In this document: positions 45,182-55,200 of the stretch, in pieces | Layout: each line of letters opens with the position of its first letter | Position numbering within the stretch: position 1 is the stretch's first letter | From: Absidia repens | Taxonomy: Eukaryota > Mucoromycota > Mucoromycetes > Mucorales > Cunninghamellaceae | Length of the DNA: 64,000 bases | Assembly: GCA_002105175.1 (NCBI GenBank) | Contig: MCGE01000044.1 | Coordinates: 273,951 to 337,950 of the forward strand | Direction: 5' to 3' | Notes under the pieces: model-generated | What the model was told of the DNA's origin: nothing | Databases searched by the model: none | What the model saw: only the letters and a program-made list of their open reading frames with translations | Translations under genes and position numbers: made by a program

Positions 45182-46024
45182 ATGGTAAGAATTCATCATG
45201 TTGACAATATGGATGGAATATATTGCTTCAAACAATTCTTGATCAGATGACTGGGATTGTATCGATTAGGCAGATGAATGAATGAATGGATGGATGAATG
45301 GATGGATGGATGGATGGGTGGATGGGCTTGAGTAGGATAGTAATGGTAGCAATATTTTGAATCAGATAGAACTAATGTAATCTTGATTGTATAGGGTATT
45401 GACATCAAGAAACACCACGTCAAGAACAGCAACCGTACTGCTCCCAAGTCTGACAACGTCTACTTGCAATTGTTGGTGAAGGTAATATTACATAGAGAGA
45501 GTGCATAGATTAAAAAAAATAGTGAAACTAACCTTTCTTCCCTTTGTTTTTTGTAGTTGTATCGCTTCCTCGCTCGTCGTACTGACGCTAACTTCAACAA
45601 GGTCGTTTTGAAGCGTCTCTTTATGTCCCGCGTCAACCGTCCTCCCGTCACTGTCTCCCGTTTGGCCAAGTACGCTGCCAAGAAGGATGTTGCTAACAAG
45701 ACCTTTGTGGTTGTTGGTACCGTCACCGATGACTCTCGTCTTTTGGACTTGCCCAAATTGTCTCTTGCTGCTCTCCATGTCACCAAGACCGCCAAGGCCC
45801 GTATCTTGAAGGCCGGTGGTGAAATCATCACTTTGGATCAATTGGCTCTCCGTGCCCCTACTGGTGCCAACACTCTCCTCGTCCGTGGCGCCAAGAACAG
45901 CCGTGAAGCCGTCAAGCACTTCGGTATGGGTCCCCATAAGAACAAGAAGCCTTACGTCCGCTCCAAGGGTCGCAAGTTTGAAAAGGCTCGTGGTAAGCGT
46001 GCTTCTCGTGGTTTCAAGGTTTAA
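45182..46024 (+). CDS. RPL18: 60S ribosomal protein L18 (eL18)
   Basis: Exons 45182-45184 (ATG only), 45395-45481, 45557-46024, giving 185 residues. Conserved [95 protein letters not shown] and [12 protein letters not shown] make it unambiguous. It is a structural protein of the large ribosomal subunit. Strongly biased codons match RPL5. The first intron (210 bases) carries a GATG repeat in sense. GCAAATAAAGG at about 46167 is the poly(A) signal. Confidence 0.97.
45273..45326 (+). repeat. GATG/GAATG tract in RPL18 intron 1
   Basis: GATGAATGAATGAATGGATG runs on as GGATG units for about 50 bases in the first intron of RPL18, same strand and position (after the ATG-only exon) as in RPL5. Confidence 0.6.
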
Positions 46025-46947
46025 GTCTGCTTTTTATATCACTTTCATTCTTATCCTTCCCTTCCTTGTTATTTTTACACACTCCACACACACTTTCTCT
46101 CTCGTCCCTCTTCAACTCTTTTTGTATACATTATTTGTCTCATTTATTGTTTTTTTAGTTTATGTGCAAATAAAGGAATTGAATTCAATATATAATTATC
46201 TGGGTTTATTATGTTTGTGAACTTGTGTGAATGTCAAAGGCGATCAGTGTTGTCAGCGTTGTTTGGTGACCTTTTTGTTCTTATTACTTTTACATTTATT
46301 ATACGTGGCCATTTTTAACTTTTGTGATTTTATGCTAGCGCTGTCTATTATTGGAGAGAAATATTTGAAATCTTCTCTTTTGGGGATAAGCGGATTTTAA
46401 AGACTAGTTTGACTTTTCTTATTTTTTTATTTTTTTTGGGATATTACTGGTCGACAGAAGGAACAAATTATATATAGAGTACAGTAAATGATAGATTTAT
46501 TACAAGATCCTTCTATCTCTTTCTGTATGTGTGTTTGTGCTAGTATGATTATTGTGCTATTCTGTATGTGTATTAAACCCGGTAATACCATTCAAAAGTC
46601 ACTAAAGTCTCAAAAGGAATGCCGAAACGATTGGCAATACAAACCATCTAAAGATGTATGTTTATATAAAGTTTATTTTATCGCCGCTATTCCTGGTCCA
46701 CAACTATGTATCGTTTCCTTTTGGCTTGTTGAAGCAGTTATTTTTATTTTTACTCTGTTTCATTCTCCGATCATCAATTTTTTTGTCCTAAGAACAAATT
46801 GGGTCGTCCTAATCTTTTTCCTTCCCCTCTTCCTCTCTTTACTTTTGTATATACAGCTTTATTCTTCCTTGTCCATTTGAGAACTTATCTCTTTCCTTGG
46901 TCAACCCTTACTCTTATTCCTTTTGTATACTTTATATATTTTTCATC
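46025..46947. other. RPL18 3' UTR and upstream region of the next gene
   Basis: AATAAA of RPL18 at about 46167, then T-rich and pyrimidine-rich sequence (46740-46940) preceding the next ATG. No additional gene; the frame at 46488-46880 is hydrophobic composition noise. Confidence 0.5.
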
Positions 46948-48555
46948 ATGGCTGAAATTAGAAAAGGTACCTTACCTACAAGAAAAAACATTTATTTAAC
47001 CCAGCCAGCGTCCTCATCATATTTTACTCATTCCTTTGTTCCTTGTCTTTCTATAGCTTCTTTAGAAAACAAGCGTGCTTCTCAGCATGCTAATGAAGTA
47101 TCTGTTACTGAAGAAACCGATAAAGCACTTATCAGCGAAAAACTAGACTCTATCAGCATTAACCAGCAACAACAATCAGCTGATGACACTAAAATCTCGA
47201 CACTAGAAACGACTCAAAACCAAGATAGTGCAACCAGTCCCACCACACCCACAGTCACCGCCGACGCTAATGCTACTACCACTACATCAGCAAACAACAC
47301 TAATTCACCACCTCGCTCTCCTCATACCGGCGCTTCAGAAACTCTAGAAAACCAGTCTTCGACGAGTTCCACTGCACCAGCAACAAATTCGATAGAAAAT
47401 GGGGATGGTCAGGGTCAAGACAACAACAGTGACAGCAATCTAGAGGAAAAGAAACCAGTCGATCCTCCTGCAGCACCTCAAGTACATCCTCTTGTCGCCC
47501 AGCTTAAACAGCAACTCTATCAACAACGTCATGTCCTCGATCACTTGGAAGTGGAGCGATCACAATACCGACTCGACAATCAAAGTTTGAAGGACCGCAT
47601 TGGGCAAATGAAAACCAAGGTTCAACAAAGAACGGAAGCACAGCAACAACTGGAAAACAACTACCGTGAACATCTGCAGTCGATGCGAGCAACACCAGAC
47701 GATTTAGCCTCGATTAGTGCCAAACTCAAACAACTGAAAAAGAAAATCCGTGAACTGGCCGACGAACTTCTCGAACAAGCCGATCCAGTCACCGCCACCA
47801 ACGCTCTTCGTACCTTTTGGTTGAACTTGCATGATTGTATTGAAGGCATGGGCAATCCACTTCCCTTACATCGCGTGCGTATGTTGACGGAAAAGTTTAT
47901 GATGGATGTATTGGTACAAAATATGAACCTCAACATGTTTCCGGGTTTGGCGATCTCGGATCATTACAATGATTTATCCTTCTGGTTGGAAAAATACGAC
48001 ACGACGTTTGCTTCGACTCGTTTGCGACAAGAAATGGCATTGGTGATGGTCAAGAAAAATACTAGTGGCAGTGATATTCATCGCAAACTACATGAGGCGG
48101 TGCAATCCAATTGGAAATTCTTGTATGGTGGACTCATCAAGGCCTATCCCTTTGTGTATCAGTACGACAAGCATGAGCCCGATACGCAAAAACATTACGG
48201 TGCAAAGGTCCAAATTTTGGTAGAACATGCGATGACGCTTGGATTTGCAATGAAAGGTCAGGAAGTGGATGTCGCTGCCGCGGAAACAAGAGAACGTGCA
48301 CAGTTGTTTGATGGCTCCCTCATGGTGGATGAAGATGGTCAAACCTCGGGTGTGGTTGATTTCTGCGTTTGTCCTCCCTTTGTTGTCTATGGTCCTACCG
48401 TATATACGCTGGAGAAGGGACGCGTTCTGTGCTCTCCAGCACCTGCTTCTTCGAAACCTAGTGATGGCAAGGATACAAAGGATGCTTACAAAACCGATTC
48501 CCCAACCAACGCTGTCCCCACTTCTACAAATAATACTTCCCCTATCTCCACCTGA
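46948..48555 (+). CDS. Unrecognised protein with central coiled coil
   Basis: Chosen start is the ATG at 46948. A likely 90-base intron (46967-47056, GTACCT..TATAG) is in frame, so both spliced (about 505 residues) and retained forms stay open. Residues up to about 165 are S/T/Q/N-rich and disordered. A coiled coil follows (QLKQQLYQQRHVLDHLEVER, MKTKVQQRTEAQQQLENN, AKLKQLKKKIRELADELLEQ). Then a globular part: FWLNLHDCIEGMGNPLPLHR, WLEKYDTTFASTRLRQEMAL, SNWKFLYGGLIKAYPFVYQY and FCVCPPFVVYGPTVYTLEKG. There is no catalytic motif I know and no membrane segment. The globular half looks conserved enough to be a family, but I cannot name it. Confidence 0.75.
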   Translation: MAEIRKGTLPTRKNIYLTQPASSSYFTHSFVPCLSIASLENKRASQHANEVSVTEETDKALISEKLDSISINQQQQSADDTKISTLETTQNQDSATSPTTPTVTADANATTTTSANNTNSPPRSPHTGASETLENQSSTSSTAPATNSIENGDGQGQDNNSDSNLEEKKPVDPPAAPQVHPLVAQLKQQLYQQRHVLDHLEVERSQYRLDNQSLKDRIGQMKTKVQQRTEAQQQLENNYREHLQSMRATPDDLASISAKLKQLKKKIRELADELLEQADPVTATNALRTFWLNLHDCIEGMGNPLPLHRVRMLTEKFMMDVLVQNMNLNMFPGLAISDHYNDLSFWLEKYDTTFASTRLRQEMALVMVKKNTSGSDIHRKLHEAVQSNWKFLYGGLIKAYPFVYQYDKHEPDTQKHYGAKVQILVEHAMTLGFAMKGQEVDVAAAETRERAQLFDGSLMVDEDGQTSGVVDFCVCPPFVVYGPTVYTLEKGRVLCSPAPASSKPSDGKDTKDAYKTDSPTNAVPTSTNNTSPIST

Positions 48556-48749
48556 TTGTCTCTCTCTCTCTTTTTTGAACTTTGTTATCATATATTTGTT
48601 ATTTGTTTGTTTAGTTTAGTTTATTGTCTATTTATTTTTTATTACCCTTCCCTCTCCACCTTTTATGACATTATATTTGCAATCATATCAAATAAACGCT
48701 CCGGCACTCTTTGAAGGCATGGAAAAATTATAAATTTACTTGACATTGT

Positions 48750-48751
<2 letters not shown>
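48556..48751. other. 3' UTR
   Basis: T/C-rich with CAAATAAACGC at about 48690, the probable poly(A) signal of the preceding gene. Confidence 0.5.
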
Positions 48752-48793
<42 letters not shown>

Positions 48794-49080
48794 TACTGTT
48801 GAAATGTAGCATTTGATGAGACAGTTGTATTTATCATGCCAACAATTGGATATCGCATTGGGATGGTTGTCACATTGGATTAGTATTAGGGCACTTTGAA
48901 AAAATGCAATACAAACATGCATAGGAACCCCTTTTATTTTATATTCGTGTTTTGTGACCCCCATTAGACACACATTATCTTACAGTGTGCTACCATATAG
49001 TCGCCATTAGCTTAGCTTTGTATTAGTTGTCATAGTTTATAACTACGTCTGAATAAACTACGTCTAATATTTCGTTTGCC
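48752..49080 (+). repeat. 41-T run plus repeat copy J (sense, degenerate)
   Basis: Poly-T 48752-48792 takes the place of the pyrimidine tract. GGATTAGTATTAGGGC, then a diverged core at 48903-48940 (CATGCATAGGAACCCCTTTTATTTTA), CCATTAGCTTAGC, CATAGTTTATAACTACGTC and TGAATAAACTACG. Oldest-looking copy. Confidence 0.7.
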
Positions 49081-50054
49081 ATTTACCTCTCACGTACAAT
49101 ATGTCTAATTTGCCTGAGTGAAATAGTGTACATTTATATATATATATATATATTTGTAGAAAGTGTACATTTATATTAAATCATGATCATGTATAAAGTA
49201 TTTGTATTTCATCTGTTTACAGTATCTACTTTATCTTTATCATTACTTTTACAGTATGCTGTTTTACTTTCATATTGCCACTCATTCTGCATTACTACTC
49301 ACCACTTATTTTAGTATCCTGTAACCGGGCGTCCCCTTTGAAGCCTACGAAAACTATTCTCTGAGATTCCCCAAGTCATAAATAGTTTGACATTTAAACC
49401 ACAAATTGAACACTATTCTTTTTTTCGGGGGAGGGAAAGGTAGTATCCGAACTAACTTCATACTAAACTTTAATGACATGTCCCAGGAATCATGCAGATA
49501 CCGCTTTGGACAAAATCAGCTTGCTTAAACTAGATTGACATTCATATTTCTACGAATAAGAGTGTGCATTTCTTCTTTGTTTTCAATTATCCTTTCTCAC
49601 AGAGAAGCCATAGTTTATGGCCCTTAAGTATAAAATGTTGCCGAGCATCATTTCAATGTCGCCAGCCTACACCGCAAAAGCTCTGCCCAACGCTTATATC
49701 ATTCCCTGATTTTTCATGTCGTAACTGGCATGGTTAAACTGCAATTATAATCTGACCGAAGTCCCCCCCTCCATCTTTATCTATGAGTAGATACTCAAAG
49801 TAATTAATCATCTCATTCGAAAACACTTGACAAGTATGGAAACACAAATATATTTCAGAACATTTATTTCAGAGTAGCTGTGATTATAAACTTGCTATAT
49901 GTCTACTACTGATCTTCACTGAATTTTACTTGTTTCAGCACAATAAATAAATAATGATACCTGCACAATTGACCTTAAATAGGATCAAGCGGGAAATTGT
50001 TTGAACAAACAAAACTAGAGAGAAGAAATAAAGGGGAAGTAGTAGCAAATGGCA
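49081..50054. other. Non-genic stretch
   Basis: (AT)n at about 49137-49155; no gene. A CAATAAATAAATAATG at 49940 may be a stray module. Confidence 0.45.
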
Positions 50055-50940
50055 AGATTTTTATTGGAGACAATAAGGATATAGTAATGTCAATAATGCT
50101 GATAATAGCTTGAAGTAAAAACACTGTCGAGAATAATAATTATAACTATGCGGGACAAAAGGTCATAGTGAGTAGTCAGTCAAGTGCTCAATAGCAGCAC
50201 ACTCAAAAAAGAGCTACAATAGCAATGTTGTTCATTAATATGATGGGTTAGAGGACAATTAATAGAAGGGGCTTATTTTATTGAAGATATTGAGTTGATA
50301 TTGAACTAAAGGAACGGAATCGCTATAACATGAATCTAACGAAAGTAGGATGAGGAGACTAAAGGGAGATCTGGAAAATAGTTTACGCTAAGCTAAAGGG
50401 ACAGTTTTAAAAATGAATTGAATATATTGTACCAGGTCTCAAGAAAAACTTGAGATCTTCAGATATTGAAACACAACAAAGCCAACACTAATCTAACGGG
50501 ATTGATTGCTAGGAAAAAAAAAAAAGGATCTATTGTGCAAAACATGAGAGCCTAATGGGACATATTTTATTAAAGCAATAAAGAGAGACATATTTTATAC
50601 CGATATACAAGATACAAACTATGGACAAGCTAACACTAAATTAAGCTAATGAAGGCTCCAAAAAGCCAACTAATGGTGCTTTCAGATCCTAGATCCAAAA
50701 TGAAAGGGTTTCCCCATGCATCTTGTAATCCCTATTCTGAAAACGCTTCTAAACTATTCCTGACACTATTCCAAGTCCACAGTCACCCCTTTGAAGTTGA
50801 ATGGTGAAGAAAAAAAAAAAAAAAGAAAAGAAAAAAAAAAGAAAGAGAAAGAAAGAGAAATGTTGGAGAGTCGGCGGAAAGAATTGATTAAAAAAAAAAT
50901 CCACGTGGTCGGGATGTAAAATGTTTTCATCGGCTATGAT
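50055..50940 (-). repeat. Interspersed repeat copy K (antisense)
   Basis: CCACGTGG (50901-50908), purine tract on the plus strand (50808-50862), core at 50695-50755, then minus-strand modules AATAAAATATGTC (50560-50572), CTTTAATAAAATATG (50553-50578), and TCTTCAATAAAATAAGCC (50275-50293). Confidence 0.85.
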
Positions 50941-51568
50941 TTTTTTTATATCCCATGTTGGATACAGCTCTCAACATGGAACAACTCGACCCAGTTTGAT
51001 GTACCTATTCCATCATACATTACTATATAAAACAGCCCGTCTTAAAAATTTCATGATTTTCGACTGTACTATAGCTGGTTCAAGATATACCCATCGCCCT
51101 TGATTGTTTGATCTTAATGCTGCCCTACCACAAATGCAACTTTATTGATTTCCCAATTACTGCAAATTTCCAAATTGTGAGAAGGCTTAGCGCTTGCTAT
51201 TAAATAGGAATAATTTCCTTTTAATAGCATGATGCCGATGCCGATGCTATTACTGTTCCCCGATCACTTCATAATATAAGCATAGATGATCAGGAACCCA
51301 TCTACGATGAATTATTGGGGGAGGAAAGGGTACACGGAAGGGATACAGGAGTTGCGTGTATTTTCAAGATCTTGTTGAATACAAAGGTTTCACAGCAGCA
51401 ATCACGAATGTGGTCCCCTCATCTTTGATTGATTTCTATTATGAACAAGAGAGCCACTTCGGATTGCCTAAATTGCAAACATGGAACTGAGTGGAAAAAA
51501 TAAAAAGAAACAGAAACCTTGTGTAATTTATCAGAACATGATTTGCTGAGTGTAAATCCTGTTTCCAA

Positions 51569-51607
<39 letters not shown>

Positions 51608-52262
51608 CCCTCCCCACCCATCGCCCCTTTTTCTTTCTAGAGTATATTGAGGTATTTTATCATGAATCACCTAATTTGTAAAGTATTGGACAATTACTAT
51701 AGCACCATGTGAATTTTATCGAAAGTACCTGTTTCATGTTGTTGTAACTGAGCTGATATAGTTTTCTTTCACTGACGTATTTTTTTTTTTGGGGGGAGGT
51801 TGAAAGAGACCTATAGAAAAATCTCAAGCGGGGATATAAATAAAAAGTGCCCGTGCCCTTGGCACCATTCATCGATAAGGTGGCGGAGAAGGTTAACACT
51901 ATGCATGGCGGTAATGTACTTTACATATTGTCAATGACCAAGCAGATTACCAAGAATAATCAATCAACACATCCCTTACTTATCATACTTCTCCCATAGT
52001 TATCCGATTATCCTTTTTTATTTCCTCTTTAGCCTATTAGTAGTCGGAATCCTATCAAGTCAAATGATCATAGATCCAGCACATTAACCCATCATCATAC
52101 ATTCGGAAAAGACAAAAATTAATAATGAGACAAAAATGACTTTTATTTTTTGATATATATGTACAGTTTTTAGATAATAAAACAAAAAGAGAAGGTGAAT
52201 CAAGATAGGGGGAGATAAAACATACAAAGAGTAAGGGAGAATCATAAAAATAAAAATGAAAA
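50941..52262. other. Intergenic before the large enzyme's 3' end
   Basis: Contains a 37-A run (51570-51606), GATGCCGATGCCGATGC (51230-51246) and a GCCTATTAGTAGTCGGAATCC segment (about 52032) resembling 44586-44608. No gene. The minus strand at about 52140-52160 should hold the enzyme's poly(A) site. Confidence 0.45.
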
Positions 52263-55200
52263 CTAATAAAAGTCTATAAAGGCACGTAAACTACGGACAG
52301 AGAATCGATGAGAGTGACCACGCTTGTGTTTTTGTTGAGCAGTAATATCTTCACCGGGCCATCCTTGCCAAATTGATTTTTGATCGGTGACTTCACCAGA
52401 GACAATCAATGTGTGTTCTAATAAAGTAGTGTCTTCACGCATACGAGCACCAGATAATAAACGAGAGCCGGAGCGAAGAACCGAACCAGCACCCACACGT
52501 AGAGGATTGATCGAGAATTGACCGCGAGAATTCAAATGACATACTAAAGAAGCTTCATCCACAGCCACATCATCTTCAATTGTCACCAAGTCAGGTTCCG
52601 TCATCATAGGATCACCGCCATTGGGGTAGAGACACACACGTTGACCAATTTTGCTGCCCATGCCTCGGAAGAATAGTACCAACCAGCCAGATCCAGTAAT
52701 TAAATTCAATACATCATGACGCATGGCTTGCTGAATAGTGATGTGGAATTGCCAGCGTTGACAGTAAGAGGAGAGATCCCAGTTGTAAGAACCTTGCTTA
52801 CGACGACCAAAGAGAGCCCATTTCATAGCAATTTCAAATAACAGAGCCAATATTGCGAGGGTCGTAACCGCCACGGTAATCATAGCAAAAATAACCAGAA
52901 AGGTAATGCCTTCCCGAGATCCTTCAAACATTCGAGCAATCGTTTTTTCTTCGGAATGAATCGTGTAATGATGAATTTCAGAGGCAGCGGCAACTTGAAT
53001 AGCAACTGTGACAGGTACAGACCAATACATGGAGCCAAATACTTGCATCAAGAAGTTGTAGGGTACCAACATGAAGAGAGGAGCAACAAAGTAGTTGGCT
53101 TTTCGCTGATAGAAAGCACGACCGAAGGGAGTCACCGTATCATCAGGGTTCGCCGATTTTTCATTGTATTCTTCTTGGGCATCACCATCACTGAATTTGT
53201 ATGCATTGCCACCACGAGAGCCAACCCAGGTAGATCCAGGAGAGATCTTGAAATGTTTCTTCAATAAACCACCCGAGCCAAGGACAGCCTTACGACCAAT
53301 ACTAGAGCCAGGTAAAAGCACACAACGATCAGCAACCATTGCACCATCACCAATCGTCACAGGTGCAGATTCAATGGCATCAGAGCAAAGCACATGGGTA
53401 CGAGATCCAAAGACAACATCGTTACCAATATTCAGCAAGTCATATTCAACGACACGGATACCACTACCAGGCCAGTACACACGTTTACCGATGTTAGCAC
53501 CAAGGAGACGATAGATCATACTGACCAATTCATAGTGAGTACCAATGCGCTTCGTCACACCATGAAGATCACCACCAGGCAAGAGTTTTTCCATCATCCA
53601 GAAGCGCATTAAGGACATTTGATCACGACGGCGAGGACCTGGTTTGAATTTGCCGATTACCAATCGCTTGAAGACAATCACCGCAAACAGATACACAAAG
53701 GGAACCACATTGTCCCGCACGACCACAGCCAAAAAGTGATAACCTACACGTTCAGGTTCGGCAAAGTAGAGAATGACTTCAGAGAATTGATTGGCTGTCA
53801 TGTTTTCAAAGAAGACTTCATTGGTGAGGAGATAAATGACGGCAAACCAAGGAATGTAGGCGATGAAGTTGATAACCACAATAAGAGGCCACCCGACAAG
53901 CAATTGAAGAAGAAGATGAGGTTGCGGGAAGTTGGTACGGCATAGATCAGCAAATAGCATGCCTTCAGGAGTATCCACATGAGCAGCTCCACCGGACTTG
54001 ACATCATAAGAATGAGAAGAAGTCAAAGGACCCATAACAGTACCAGAGGGAAGATGAGACCCGGCAGCTACAACAGACTTCAAGCCGATCACACAATTGT
54101 TGCCAATCACCACTTCAGAAAGGTTGATGTTACCTTTGGATAATGTAAAGGGACGCACAGAGCAATTGTCGAAGCAGCAGCCATCACCAATAGTTACCAA
54201 ATCAAATTCTTGAATATCAGCATGGATGTCTACCCAGCAGTTTCGACCGACCTTGGCTCCCATCATACGAAGATACCAACAATACCAAGTAGGATTCATC
54301 TTGAAGACACCACGACCGGCAATACGACACACTTGATGAACAAACCACCAGCGCAAGTAATATTGACCCCACATTGGATAACGACCAGCACGATATCGAC
54401 CAATGACCATCCATTTGACGACAATAGCAACAAAAGGGAAAATAAAGGCCGTAGCAGTACGAGCAATAACCAATGCGACAACCAATTGCACCAATCGATT
54501 CCAATGACTTTCAGTCTTGTCCCAATGAGAAGCCAAGATCACCAGCATGTTTGCAAACAAGAACCAACTGCATGTGATACGTAAAGGACGCAAGAAGTAC
54601 ACCGACATTGATTGGACAAACATAGGGAAGAATCCAAAGGGGTTTTTCGCACCACTAGGAGGACGTTTTGCCATACGTTCTTTGTACGCATCACTGTTGA
54701 GATCTTGTTCGCTTTCATCTTCTTCATCACCAATGGCGTCGATACCTTGAGTCAACAAAGGATGGTCCTTGGCAATTTTTTCATGACATATTTTGGCAAG
54801 TCCAGCAGGAGTACGCTTATCTTCATCGTAAAGACAAGTGACAGGGAGCACCACGCCAAGCTTGGATCGAATCTGAGAGATCAGGAAGCCGCTTTTCAAT
54901 GAATTGCCACCGTACTCGAAGAAGTCACCATTCACTGGGAAAGCAGCACCGGCAGATTTTTTGTCACCAGCGCCATCAACAGGTTTGATACCGAGAACAA
55001 AGGCAAAAATGTCACGCAGAACCAATGTCACAGGGTCATCCGTAGATTCTTCGTCTTGACCAGCAAGTTTTTGGAGATTTTCTTGATCCACAGTACCATC
55101 ATTGTTTTGGATAATTTCATCGACAATCACAATACGTTTGGGGAGCATGTAGTCATGTACTTGAGTTTGCAGGTAAAGATGTAATTGCATGGCCAAGTCT

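Noticed and set aside
46488..46880. 130-codon ORF between RPL18 and the next gene
   Set aside because: Hydrophobic AT-driven composition with no homology signal; it overlaps the pyrimidine-rich leader.
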